Assembly: GCF_001650635.1 (NCBI RefSeq)
Contig: NZ_LWQU01000128.1
Location: 1 to 49,492, forward strand
Direction of reading: 5' to 3'
Length of the DNA: 49,492 bases
Source of the DNA: Magnetospirillum moscoviense
GTDB taxonomy: Bacteria > Pseudomonadota > Alphaproteobacteria > Rhodospirillales > Magnetospirillaceae
The notes beneath the pieces were generated by a model. That model searched no databases, was not told the origin of the DNA, and saw only the letters and a program-made list of their open reading frames with translations. The position numbers and the translations under genes were made by a program. Below, in pieces: positions 7,693 through 16,544 of this stretch. Every line of letters starts with the position of its first letter. Position 1 is the stretch's first letter.

Positions 7693-8051
7693 TCGACGAA
7701 TGTCTGTCGCCCGATCTGGTCGCCCTGGCCCATGCCCGAGGGCATGACGCCAGCCATGTGGTGTTCAGGGGATTGACCGGCTCCGCCGATCGCGATCTTC
7801 TGCCGATCATCCGCCACGAAGGATTCGTCTTCGTCACCAACAACGCCAAGGATTTCCTGAGGCTTTACGCCAGAGAGAACATCCATGCGGGGTTGGTCAT
7901 CATCGTTCCCGGCGGCATACCGGCCGAGGTCCAAGTCCGCCTGTTCGCCGCCGTTCTGGACGAGGTCGAGCCCATGGCCGATCTGGTCAACCGAATCGTC
8001 GAGGTCTATTCCGACGGATCAGTGGAAATTCGCGATTGGCCGGCGCAATAA
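7674..8051 (+). CDS. DUF5615 PIN-like protein, probable toxin
   Basis: The 125-residue protein has the DUF5615 (PIN-like, Mut7-C related) signature: an N-terminal FLIDECLSPDL with the acidic metal ligands, a central D in SADRDLLPIIRHEG, and VTNNAKDF. PIN-like folds cleave RNA with Mg2+, so it is a likely ribonuclease toxin partner of the overlapping DUF433 gene. Toxicity is not proven for most members. Confidence 0.85.
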   Translation: MRDPFLIDECLSPDLVALAHARGHDASHVVFRGLTGSADRDLLPIIRHEGFVFVTNNAKDFLRLYARENIHAGLVIIVPGGIPAEVQVRLFAAVLDEVEPMADLVNRIVEVYSDGSVEIRDWPAQ

Positions 8052-8055
8052 CCCC

Positions 8056-9594
8056 CTACTCGCTCGGCCCCACATCCTCGTGCTGCTTAAACACCACGTC
8101 CGTCTCGGCCGAGACCTCGATCAGGCGGACCTCGTAGCCCCATAGATTGGCCAATTGCCTGAGCGTGCGCACCGCCTCGGCCTCGTCCAGCAAGATGCCG
8201 TCGGCGACGCGGTGCTGGACCACCAGGCGGCGGTCGCCTTCCAGATCGACATCGACGATCTGGATGTCGGGGGCCATGCGGCCGATATCGTAGGATCGGG
8301 CCAGGGTCTGGCGCACGTCGCGATAGCCCCGTTCGTTGTGGATGGCCGCGACCTTGATCTCTTTCGCCTGCTCCTCGTCATGCAGGCGGAACAGCCGCAT
8401 CTTTCGCATCACCGACGGCGACAGGTATTGCAGGATGAAGCTTTCGTCGCGGTAATCGGCCCAGGCGGCCCGCAACGCCCCCCACGGATCATTGCAGCCG
8501 GCGATGTCGGGGAACCAGTCGCGGTCTTCCGCCGTCGGGGTCAGGGCGATGCGCTTGATGTCCTCCATCATGGCGAAACCCAGCGCATAGGGGTTGAGGC
8601 CAGAATAACGCGGATCGTCGAAGGCCGGCTGGAACACGACATTGGTGTGGGAATGCAGGATCTCCAGCAAGGCACCGTCCGAGATCATGCCCTTTTGGTG
8701 CAGGCGGTGGCAGATGTGGTAGTGGCACATCGTGGCACAGCCCTCGTTCATCACCTTGGTCTGGCGCTGCGGATAGAAATACTGGGCGATGTGGCGGACG
8801 ATGCGCAAGATCTCGCGCTGCCAGGGCGCCAGCTTGGGCGCGGTCTTTTCCAGGAAATACAGCAGATTCTCTTCCGGCAGGCCCAGCCGGGCCTTGCGGT
8901 CGGCCAATTCCCGCGATTCATGCACCCCTTCCGGTGATTTCGGCAGCGTGCGCCACAGATCGTTGTAGGTCTGCTCGAAATAGGCCTGGCGCTCGCGCTC
9001 GCGCTGCAGGTCGGCGGCCAGGTCCGGCACCTTTTTGCGGGGATATTTATGCACGCCGTTGTTCATCAAGGCGTGGGCGCCGTCCAGCACCCGTTCCACC
9101 GCGGCGTGGCCGTGGCGTTCCTCGGCCCGCATGATGTAGCCCTTGGCGAAATCCATGTAATCCAGGATGCCCTTGGCGTCGGTCCATTGGCGGAACAGGC
9201 CGTTATTCTTGAAGAAGTGATTGTGGCCGAAGGCGGCGTGGGCGATCACCAGGGTCTGCATCGCCATGGTGTTCTCTTCCATGATGTAGCTGATGCAGGG
9301 GCTGGAGTTGATGACGATTTCATAGGCCAGGCCGCGCATGCCCTTGCGATACATCGATTCGTCGGCGGCGAAATGCTTGCCGAACGACCAGTGCTTGTAC
9401 ATCAGCGGCATGCCGATCGAAGAATAGGCGTCCAGCATCTGCTCGGCGGTGATCACCTCGATCTGGTTGGGATAGGTGGACAGGCCCATCTCGGTGGTGG
9501 CGATCTCCTCGATGGAATCGTGGACGCGCCGCACCTTGTCGAAATCCCAGTCGGCGCCGTCGAACAGCAAGGATGGGGCGTCAGAGGATGGCAT
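8056..9594 (-). CDS. SpoVR family protein
   Basis: The 512-residue protein is a full-length SpoVR/YcgB homologue (LLFDGADWDFDKVRRVHDSI, YPNQIEVITAEQMLDAYSSI, MYKHWSFGKHF, HAAFGHNHFFKNN). In Bacillus SpoVR affects spore cortex; in proteobacteria it accompanies prkA/yeaG and yeaH and is linked to stationary-phase and nitrogen-starvation stress. Its start overlaps the yeaH stop by 14 nt, so it is the third gene of a prkA-yeaH-spoVR operon. Biochemical function is unknown. Confidence 0.93.
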   Translation of the reverse strand: MPSSDAPSLLFDGADWDFDKVRRVHDSIEEIATTEMGLSTYPNQIEVITAEQMLDAYSSIGMPLMYKHWSFGKHFAADESMYRKGMRGLAYEIVINSSPCISYIMEENTMAMQTLVIAHAAFGHNHFFKNNGLFRQWTDAKGILDYMDFAKGYIMRAEERHGHAAVERVLDGAHALMNNGVHKYPRKKVPDLAADLQRERERQAYFEQTYNDLWRTLPKSPEGVHESRELADRKARLGLPEENLLYFLEKTAPKLAPWQREILRIVRHIAQYFYPQRQTKVMNEGCATMCHYHICHRLHQKGMISDGALLEILHSHTNVVFQPAFDDPRYSGLNPYALGFAMMEDIKRIALTPTAEDRDWFPDIAGCNDPWGALRAAWADYRDESFILQYLSPSVMRKMRLFRLHDEEQAKEIKVAAIHNERGYRDVRQTLARSYDIGRMAPDIQIVDVDLEGDRRLVVQHRVADGILLDEAEAVRTLRQLANLWGYEVRLIEVSAETDVVFKQHEDVGPSE

Positions 9595-10873
9595 TGACAC
9601 CCTCCCGCGAGAACAATTCCCTGAACACCGGGAAGATCTGGCTGCGCACCCGGACCTTGCGCATGGCCAGATTGCCGCCCGGCTTGGCCACCACCTTGTA
9701 GGTCCGCCACAGATCGGTCTCGCGGCCCAGCCAGTCCTTGTACTCGGCGCCGACCTCGATATAGGCGAAATACTGGGCGAGCGGCAGCAAATCGTGTTCC
9801 AGCAGCGCCGCCGAGGTCGCATTGTCCGAACTGGTGTTGTCGCCGTCCGAGGCCTGGGCGGCATAGATGTTCCAGTCGGTCGGGCTGTAGCGCGCCCTGA
9901 TGATGCGCTTCATCTCGGTCAACGCGGTCGAGACCACCGTGCCCCCGGTCTCGGTGGAATAGAAGAAGGTGTCCTCGTCGACTTCCTTAGCCTCGTGGGT
10001 GTGGCGGATGAAGACGATATCGACGTGCTTGTAACGCCGGTTCAGGAACAGATAGAGCAGCATGAAGAAGCGCTTGGCCAAATCCTTCATGTGTTCGGTC
10101 ATCGAGCCGGACACATCCATCAGGCAGAACATCACCGCCTGGGTCACCGGCTTGGGCAATTGTTCGAAGCGGTTGTAGCGCACATCGACCGGGTCGATAT
10201 AGGGCACGCGCCGCGACTTGGTCAGCATCTGGTCGAACAGCAGGCGCAGCTCGCTCAAAAGTTCTGGATCGTCGCCCGATTCCTCGAGGCCACGGATCTT
10301 GGCTTCCAGTTCCTTCATCTCGTCGGACTTGGGCCGCTTCAAGGCGATGCGGCGCGACAACGAGTTGCGCATGGTCCGCACCAAGTTAAGGTTCGACGGC
10401 GAGCCGGTCACCGACCAGCCGGCCCGGGCCGGAATGAAGGATTGCGACTTGGCGATGTTGCGCTTGACCAGATCGGGCAGTTCCAGATCTTCCAGGAAGA
10501 TGTCCAGGAACTCGTCGCGGGACAGGATGAAGTGGAAATCGTCCTCGCCGCCGCCATCGGGGCTGCCGTCGGGGCCGCCGTCACCGTCGTCGCCCCGCTC
10601 GGGCTTGGGGATGGTGTCGCCCTCGACATACTCGCGGTTGCCGGGCAGCACATGGTCGCGGGTGCCGCCCTTGGCGGAACGGTGGAAGCTGGGCTCACGC
10701 AGGCCATCCATCGGAATCGACACCCGCTCGCCGCCGGCGATGTCGGTGATCGAACGGCCGCCCGAGGCCTCGCGCACTGATTTCATGATCTGGGCGCGGG
10801 CGCGACGCAGGAAGCGCTGGCGGTTGGCCAGGCTTTTACCGGAAGGATTCAGGCGTCGGTCGATGATGTTCAT
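9581..10873 (-). CDS. DUF444 / YeaH family protein
   Basis: The 430-residue protein starts MNIIDRRLNPSGKSLANRQR and carries a von Willebrand A-like MIDAS motif in CLMDVSGSMTEHMKDLAKRF (DxSxS), as is usual for YeaH/YhbH. A basic and acidic low-complexity stretch (residues 85-115) precedes it. It is the middle gene of the prkA-yeaH-spoVR operon; in enterobacteria YeaH acts with the YeaG kinase in stress adaptation. The 186 bp between this gene and prkA holds the CACAGAGG inverted repeat. Confidence 0.92.
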   Translation of the reverse strand: MNIIDRRLNPSGKSLANRQRFLRRARAQIMKSVREASGGRSITDIAGGERVSIPMDGLREPSFHRSAKGGTRDHVLPGNREYVEGDTIPKPERGDDGDGGPDGSPDGGGEDDFHFILSRDEFLDIFLEDLELPDLVKRNIAKSQSFIPARAGWSVTGSPSNLNLVRTMRNSLSRRIALKRPKSDEMKELEAKIRGLEESGDDPELLSELRLLFDQMLTKSRRVPYIDPVDVRYNRFEQLPKPVTQAVMFCLMDVSGSMTEHMKDLAKRFFMLLYLFLNRRYKHVDIVFIRHTHEAKEVDEDTFFYSTETGGTVVSTALTEMKRIIRARYSPTDWNIYAAQASDGDNTSSDNATSAALLEHDLLPLAQYFAYIEVGAEYKDWLGRETDLWRTYKVVAKPGGNLAMRKVRVRSQIFPVFRELFSREGVNAIL

Positions 10874-10905
10874 TGTTGTCTGTCCATCAGGCGCCAAAAA
10901 AACAA

Positions 10906-11054
10906 TTCACCACAGAGGCACAGAGGCACAGAGGCACAGAGGCACAGAGGTATCGCAACAAACGACAGGCACGCTCCATTCACGGTGACCATCGGGAGTT
11001 CTTAAACTTTCCGCATAATAATCCTCTCTGTGCCTCTGTGCCTCTGTGGTTAAA
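10906..11054. repeat. CACAGAGG tandem repeats in inverted arms
   Basis: The left arm (10906-10950) is TTCAC followed by five perfect tandem copies of the octamer CACAGAGG (10911-10950). The right arm (11023-11054) is the reverse complement, with two perfect CCTCTGTG copies, a partial one, and GGTTAA at the end. About 72 bp of unique DNA lies between. The arms could form a long cruciform or RNA hairpin between prkA and yeaH. Similar CACAGAGGC-type intergenic repeats occur in many bacteria (established, from memory). It is not a CRISPR: there are no spacers. Confidence 0.85.
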
Positions 11055-11059
11055 CTTTA

Positions 11060-13003
11060 TTACCCCGCCTGCTTGACCCGCATGTACCATTCCACCAGGC
11101 GGCGGACCTGGCGTTCGGTATAGCCGCGGCTGACCATGCGTTCGACGAATTCGTGGTGCTTCTTCTCGCTGTCGGAATCCTTCTTGGACCCGAACGAAAT
11201 CACCGGCAGCAAATCCTCGACCTGGCTGAACATCCGCTTCTCGATCACCTCGCGGATCTTCTCGTAGCTGGTCCAGCTGGGGTTTCGCCCCTTGTTGGCC
11301 GCGCGCGAGCGCAACGAGAACTTGACCACCTCGTTGCGGAAATCCTTGGGGTTGGCGATGCCGGCCGGCTTTTCGATCTTCGACAGTTCCTGGTTCAGCA
11401 ATTCGCGGTTCAGCAACTGGCCGGTGTCGGGGTCCTTGAAGTCCTGATCCTCGATCCAGGCGTCGGCATAATCGACATAGCGGTCGAACAGGTTCTGGCC
11501 GTAATCGTGATAGCTTTCCAGATAGGCCTTCTGCACCTCGTTGCCGATGAATTCGGCATAGCGCGGCGCCAGTTCGCCCTTGATGAATTCCAGATAGCGT
11601 TTCTCGGTGTCGTCGGGAAACTGCTCGCGGCGGATCGCCTGTTCCAGCACATACATCAGATGGACCGGATCGGCGGCGACCTCGGCCGTGTCGTAATTGA
11701 AGGTCGATGACAGCACCTTGAAGGCGAAGCGGGTCGAGATGCCGTCCATGCCCTCATCGACGCCGGCCGCGTCCTTGTATTCCTGCATCGGCTTGGCCTT
11801 GGGGTCGGTCTCCTTGATGGATTCGCCGTCATAGACCCGCATCTTCGAGAACAGGTTCGAGTTCTCGTGTTCCTTCAGGCGCGACAGCACGGTGAAGCGG
11901 GCCAGCATCTCAAGGGTCGAGGGCGCGCATGGGGCCTGGGACAGCTCGGACGAGCTGATCAGCTTGTAATAGATGCGCTGTTCCTCGGTGACCCGCAGGC
12001 AATAGGGGACCTTGATCACGCAGATGCGGTCGATGAAGGCCTCGTTGTTCTTGTTGTTCTTGAAGGTCTGCCACTCGGCCTCGTTGGAGTGGGCCAGGAT
12101 GATGCCCTGGAACGGCAGGCCGCCGATATTTTCCGAGCCCGAGTAATTGCCTTCCTGGGTGGCGGTCAACAGCGGGTGCAGCATCTTGATGGGCGCCTTG
12201 AACATCTCGACGAATTCCATCAGCCCTTGCGTGCAGCGGTTCAGGCCGCCCGAGAAGGAATAGGCGTCGGGATCGTTCTGCGAGAACATCTCGAGCTTGC
12301 GGATATCGACCTTGCCGACCAAGGTCGAGATGTCCTGGTTGTTCTCGTCGCCCGGCTCGGTTTTGCATACCCCGATTTGCTTGAGGCGCGAGGGATAGAT
12401 CTTGACCACCTTGAAGCGCGAGATGTCGCCCTGGAACTCCTCCAGGCGCTTGACCGCCCACGGGCTCATCAGCCCGGGCAGGCGGCGGCGCTGGATGCCG
12501 TACTTCTCTTCCAGCATCGGCCCCATGCTTTCGGGGTCGAACAGGCCCAGCGGGCTTTCGAACAAGGGGCTGACTTCCTTGCCGGCCTTCAGCACATAGA
12601 TCGGCTGGTGCTCGATCAGCGCCTTCAGCCGCTCGGCCAGGCTGGACTTGCCGCCGCCGACCGGCCCCAGCAGGTACAAGATCTGCTTCCTTTCCTCGAG
12701 CCCCTGGGCGGCGTGGCGGAAATAGCCGACGATCCGCTCGATGGTCTCTTCCATGCCGAAGAACTCGGCGAAGGCGGGATAGACCTTGATGGTGCGGTTC
12801 ATGAACACCCGGGACCGCCGGGCATCCTTGGCGGTATCGATGATTTCCGTCTCGCCGATGGCGGCGATCATCCGCTCGGCGACGCTGGCGGTGGTGATGG
12901 GGTCGGAACGGCACAGGTCGAGATAATCCGCCAGGCTCATCTCGACGTCCTTGCGGCCCTCGTACGAGCGCGCATAGTGGGTGAAGACATCATCGCCGTG
13001 CAT
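11060..13003 (-). CDS. prkA: PrkA-type serine protein kinase / AAA ATPase
   Basis: The 647-residue protein (YeaG/PrkA family) has an N-terminal AAA domain with a P-loop GPVGGGKSSLAERL (about residues 108-121) and a C-terminal PrkA domain (FSQVEDLLPVISFGSKKD, then FVERMVSRGYTERQVRRLVEWYMRV). The family phosphorylates proteins on Ser/Thr under nutrient stress; recent work on relatives also suggests AAA-type protease activity. The start MHGDDVFTHYARSYEGRKDV is preceded by AGGGAGAGACCGAG; longer starts add unrelated sequence. A GGGACC-TTT-GGTCCC hairpin lies in the leader. It is first in the prkA-yeaH-spoVR operon. Confidence 0.95.
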   Translation of the reverse strand: MHGDDVFTHYARSYEGRKDVEMSLADYLDLCRSDPITTASVAERMIAAIGETEIIDTAKDARRSRVFMNRTIKVYPAFAEFFGMEETIERIVGYFRHAAQGLEERKQILYLLGPVGGGKSSLAERLKALIEHQPIYVLKAGKEVSPLFESPLGLFDPESMGPMLEEKYGIQRRRLPGLMSPWAVKRLEEFQGDISRFKVVKIYPSRLKQIGVCKTEPGDENNQDISTLVGKVDIRKLEMFSQNDPDAYSFSGGLNRCTQGLMEFVEMFKAPIKMLHPLLTATQEGNYSGSENIGGLPFQGIILAHSNEAEWQTFKNNKNNEAFIDRICVIKVPYCLRVTEEQRIYYKLISSSELSQAPCAPSTLEMLARFTVLSRLKEHENSNLFSKMRVYDGESIKETDPKAKPMQEYKDAAGVDEGMDGISTRFAFKVLSSTFNYDTAEVAADPVHLMYVLEQAIRREQFPDDTEKRYLEFIKGELAPRYAEFIGNEVQKAYLESYHDYGQNLFDRYVDYADAWIEDQDFKDPDTGQLLNRELLNQELSKIEKPAGIANPKDFRNEVVKFSLRSRAANKGRNPSWTSYEKIREVIEKRMFSQVEDLLPVISFGSKKDSDSEKKHHEFVERMVSRGYTERQVRRLVEWYMRVKQAG

Positions 13004-13332
13004 CTCGGTCTCTCCCTTCGGGCCAACGACCGGGGACCTTTGGTCCCTTCGATACTGACATGGCACCCGGGCAAGGGAAATTCGAGGGGGCGTGCGAAGA
13101 TTTCTGATCATCGTCAGTCGCCGGCTTGCACCAACCGGCCCGCCCAGGCGAACAGATGAAGTCGGGGGCACCGCTTGCCTGCATCGCCGGGCAATAAAGG
13201 ACAAGTGTACAACAGACGTATTAAAAATTCGCTTTTGACCGAGCCTAACCAGTTTTGGCAAAAAGAGTCTGTTTTCAAAGCACACTCTGGGCGATAGGCT
13301 TGATCCCAGACCATCGTTGGGGAGGCAATCCT
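13004..13332. other. Divergent intergenic region prkA / SAF-dehydrogenase
   Basis: These 329 bp are without a gene. They contain a perfect GGGACC-TTT-GGTCCC hairpin at 13033-13047, which falls in the prkA leader 30-44 nt before its ATG, and an AT-rich patch (13215-13285) that is the likely place for divergent promoters. No single -35/-10 pair stands out well enough to call. Confidence 0.5.
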
Positions 13333-14670
13333 TTGAGCCTGAGCGCCCTGCTCGCCGCCCGCGCCGCCGACGGCAACCCGATCCGGGTCGGCCTGATCGG
13401 GGCGGGCCGCTTCGCCACCCAATTCCTGGCCCAGGCCCGCCACATTCCCGGCCTGCACGTCGCGGCCGTCGCCGACACCGAATCCGAACGCGCCCATACG
13501 GCGCTGGCCCTGACCCTGTGGCCGCCGACCAAGGTGGTGGCGCGCTCGCTTGCCGACGCCATCGCCAACGGCTCGACCTGGGTGACCCATCAGCCGCTGG
13601 CCCTGACCGATCAACCCGGGCTCGAGGTCATCGTCGAGGCCAGCGGATCGGCCGCCCTGGGCATCCGCCACGCCCAGGCGGCGATCGCCGCCGGCATCCA
13701 CGTGGTGATGGCCAACGTCGATTGCGACGCCCTGGCAGGGCCGCTGCTGGCCCGCCAGGCCGCCGACCGGGGCGTGATCTACAGCCTGGCCTATGGCGAC
13801 CAGCCGGCGCTGGTCTGCGAGTTGGTCGATTGGGCGCGGGCCTGCGGTTTCGAGATCGCCGCCGCCGGCAAGGGCACCAAATGGCTGCCGGGCTACCAGG
13901 CCACCACCCCCGACACGGTGTGGAGCCATGTCGGCATCACCGCCGAAAAGGCCCGCGCCGCCGGAATGGAGGCCAAGGTCTACACCGCCCATGTCGATGG
14001 CACCCGTTCGGCGCTGGAAATGGCGGCGGTGGCCAACGCCACCGGCCTGACGCCACCGGGCGGCGGCCTGACCTTCCCGCCCTGCGGCCACCACGACCTG
14101 GCCCGCGTCATGAAGCCCTCGTGGGACGGCGGCCGACTAGAGCGCCTGGGCCAGATCGAGGTGGTGTCGTCCGAGGAACGCGATGGCCGCCATGTCGTCG
14201 GCGATCTGCGCTGGGGGGTGTGGCTGACCTTTTGCACGTCGTCGGACTATGCCACCGGCTGCTTCGCCGATTACGGCCTAACCACCGACGATAGCGGCCG
14301 CTATTCGGCCCGTTGGCGCAGCCACCGACTGGTCGGCATGGAATTGGCGGTGTCGGTGATCAACGCGGTGGTCAGGTCCGAACATACCGGCTGCCCGCAA
14401 GGCTTCTCGGCCGACGTGGTAGCGGTGGCCAAGCGCGACCTGGCCGCCACCGAGATTCTGGACGGCGCCGGCGGCTTCACCGTCTGGGGCCGCTTGCTGC
14501 CGGCCATGGATGCCCTGGCCCAGCGGGCGGTGCCGATCGGCCTGACCGAAGGGGCGGTGATGCGCCGCCCGCTGGCGGCCGGCCAGGTGGTGACCTGGGA
14601 GGATGTGCTGGTCGCCGACAACGAGTTGCTGGATTTGCGCCGCCGGATGGAAGCCCAGTTCGCGGGCTAA
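13333..14670 (+). CDS. Homoserine-dehydrogenase-like NAD(P)-binding protein with C-terminal SAF domain
   Basis: The 445-residue protein has an N-terminal Rossmann loop GLIGAGRFATQFL and homoserine-dehydrogenase-like nucleotide-binding fold (VEASGSAALGIRHAQAAIAAGIHVVMAN), a catalytic-type middle region, and a C-terminal SAF-like segment (MRRPLAAGQVVTWEDVLV). This architecture is annotated in many proteobacteria as an oxidoreductase/SAF protein related to carbohydrate metabolism; the substrate is unknown. TTG at 13333 is chosen because GGAGG (13321-13325) precedes it by 7 nt and homology begins MSLSALLAARAADGNPIRVG. It is divergent from prkA. Confidence 0.75.
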   Translation: MSLSALLAARAADGNPIRVGLIGAGRFATQFLAQARHIPGLHVAAVADTESERAHTALALTLWPPTKVVARSLADAIANGSTWVTHQPLALTDQPGLEVIVEASGSAALGIRHAQAAIAAGIHVVMANVDCDALAGPLLARQAADRGVIYSLAYGDQPALVCELVDWARACGFEIAAAGKGTKWLPGYQATTPDTVWSHVGITAEKARAAGMEAKVYTAHVDGTRSALEMAAVANATGLTPPGGGLTFPPCGHHDLARVMKPSWDGGRLERLGQIEVVSSEERDGRHVVGDLRWGVWLTFCTSSDYATGCFADYGLTTDDSGRYSARWRSHRLVGMELAVSVINAVVRSEHTGCPQGFSADVVAVAKRDLAATEILDGAGGFTVWGRLLPAMDALAQRAVPIGLTEGAVMRRPLAAGQVVTWEDVLVADNELLDLRRRMEAQFAG

Positions 14671-14726
14671 AGCCGTTTCCGATCAAACGGAACCGGCCCC
14701 GGGCTTTGTCTGTACGGCCCCAGCCT

Positions 14727-14752
14727 AAGCCCGCTCAGCGCCGCGCGGGCTT
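14727..14752. terminator. Hairpin between SAF-dehydrogenase and sensor kinase
   Basis: AAGCCCGC (14727-14734) pairs with GCGGGCTT (14745-14752). It lies between convergent genes and has no strong T-run. Confidence 0.45.
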
Positions 14753-14793
14753 GTCGCACTTTCCGATCTGACCGGGTCATATCGGAAATTGCT

Positions 14794-16470
14794 CTAGAAA
14801 TTGCCCAGCGGCAGGATCACCGTGGCGGTGGTGCCCTCGCCGGTGCGGCTGGCGATCTCGACGCGACCGCCATGCAGGCGGGCCAACTGGTCGGCCAAGG
14901 GAACGGCCAGGCCGGTGCCCTCGCCCGGACGCGAGGCCTGCAGCGGTGCCCGTCCCAGCGGCGCCAGCGCCAGCTTCATCGCCGGCCCGGTCATGCCCGG
15001 GCCCTGATCGGCCACGCTGACCACGGCGAATCCTTCGGCGCCCGGCGCCAGGGACACCGTGACCGTGCCGCCCTTCGGCGACATACGGATCGCCTCGCTG
15101 ACCAGGTTGAACAGCATCTGACGCAGGCGCAGATTGTCGCCATCGACCCTGAGCGGCTGCTCCAGGCCGAAACTGGCCAGGCCGACCTCGCGCCGGCGGG
15201 CCTGGTCGGCGGCCGCCCGCAAAGTCTCGCGGATCACGGTGACCAGATCCACCGGGGCGCGTTCGATCGCCAAAGTTCCGCCCTCGATGCGGGTCAGATC
15301 CAGCAGATCGTTGATCACCGCCTGCAAATGCCGCCCCGAGGCGGTGATGTAGCTGAGATATTCCTGGCAACGGGCATGACAGGACTGGTTGGGTTCGGAA
15401 TGGGCCAGGGATTCGGCGAAGCCGATGATGGTGGTCAGCGGGGTCCGAAGCTCGTGGCTGGCATGGTTGACGAAGGCCGACTTGGTCTCGGCGGCGGCCT
15501 CGGCGGTGGCCTGCGCCGCCATCAACAGATCCTGCGTCCGTTCAAGCTTGCGCAGTTGGGTCTGCATCCGCGTCAGCAATAGGCCGATCAGCAACAGCAG
15601 CACCACCACCAACAGGCCGGGAACGATCATGTGATTGGCCCAGCCCAGCATCACCTGATCGGTATCCATCGATACGATGGTGATCAGCGGGAATTCGTTG
15701 CTGCGGGCGAAGCCGAAGATGCGTTCGTGATTGTCGAGCGGCGACATGGTGACGCCGCCGCCCCGGCGCTCGCCCACCGCGCGGCGAAAAGCCGGCATGT
15801 CGGCGATCGAGCGGCCGGTCACGCCGTCGGGGTCGGGGGTGCGAACCAGCACGGTGCCGACCGAATCCACCAGCAAGGCGGCCATGCGCGGGTCGTTCAT
15901 GGCGCCGCGCAATTCCCGCGACAACTGGTCGAACGACAAGGTGGCGGCGATGACGCCCAGGAACTCGCCCTTGGGACCGGTCAAGGACCGGCTGACCACC
16001 ATGATCCACGCCCCGTCATTGCGGCTTTTCAGCGGGCCGCTGACAAAGGTGCGCCCGGCGGATTCGAGATGGGCGCGGAAATAGTCGCGGTCGGACAGAT
16101 CGACACGCGACATCGGCAGAGGCAGGTTGGTGGCATAGCGCGAGAAGCCGTCGGCGCCGATGATCAACAGGCCGCGCGCCTGGCCGATCAGCGGCATCTG
16201 CCGGCGCAGCAGGGCCAGCATGTCCTCGGTGCCGTCGCCCAGCAGCCGATACGAGGCATCGATGCCGGCCAGCACCTTGTCGATGCCGCCGAAGATGCCA
16301 TCGACCGCCCCGGCCAGCAGCAGGCTGGAATTCATCACCTCGTTACGGGCGGCGTCGAAGGCGGCGGAACGCTCACGCTCGGCCCACAGGGCGAACGACG
16401 CCACCACCGCGATCCCTACCAACAGGGACAGCACCAACACCTGTCGGCGAAGTTTGACCGAAGAAACCAT
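14794..16470 (-). CDS. Membrane sensor histidine kinase with Cache-like periplasmic domain
   Basis: The 558-residue protein has TM1 (about 9-28), a dCache-like periplasmic sensor (YATNLPLPMSRVDLSDRDYF, GPLKSRNDGAWIMVVSRSLT), TM2 (about 277-297), HisKA with the phospho-accepting His at residue 339 (HASHELRTPLTTIIGFAESL), and HATPase_c with G1 DQGPGM and G2 GTGLAVPLADQLARLHGGR. The N-box reads NLVSEAIRMSP: the Mg-binding Asn of the NxxxNA pattern is Glu459, which could weaken autophosphorylation. No response regulator is adjacent. The signal is unknown. Confidence 0.88.
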   Translation of the reverse strand: MVSSVKLRRQVLVLSLLVGIAVVASFALWAERERSAAFDAARNEVMNSSLLLAGAVDGIFGGIDKVLAGIDASYRLLGDGTEDMLALLRRQMPLIGQARGLLIIGADGFSRYATNLPLPMSRVDLSDRDYFRAHLESAGRTFVSGPLKSRNDGAWIMVVSRSLTGPKGEFLGVIAATLSFDQLSRELRGAMNDPRMAALLVDSVGTVLVRTPDPDGVTGRSIADMPAFRRAVGERRGGGVTMSPLDNHERIFGFARSNEFPLITIVSMDTDQVMLGWANHMIVPGLLVVVLLLLIGLLLTRMQTQLRKLERTQDLLMAAQATAEAAAETKSAFVNHASHELRTPLTTIIGFAESLAHSEPNQSCHARCQEYLSYITASGRHLQAVINDLLDLTRIEGGTLAIERAPVDLVTVIRETLRAAADQARRREVGLASFGLEQPLRVDGDNLRLRQMLFNLVSEAIRMSPKGGTVTVSLAPGAEGFAVVSVADQGPGMTGPAMKLALAPLGRAPLQASRPGEGTGLAVPLADQLARLHGGRVEIASRTGEGTTATVILPLGNF

Positions 16471-16510
16471 AGACCCGCTTCAGGACGATCCCCAAGGCCG
16501 CCATGGTAGA

Positions 16511-16538
16511 GCCCCCCCTGCCGCACCGCAAGGGGGGC
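16511..16538. terminator. GC-rich hairpin between SDR and sensor kinase
   Basis: GCCCCCC (16511-16517) pairs with GGGGGGC (16532-16538), with TGC/GCA extending inside. It lies downstream of the SDR gene and just before the kinase gene on the minus strand. No T-run. Confidence 0.4.
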
Positions 16539-16544
16539 ACATGT

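Noticed and set aside
10906-11054. Possible CRISPR array
   Set aside because: The octamers are contiguous without spacers and in inverted arms; no cas gene is present.
10873-11076. Short reading frame translating to repeats like TEAQRHRGTEAQR
   Set aside because: It is the translation of the CACAGAGG repeat block; no ribosome-binding site and a well-known type of false gene call.
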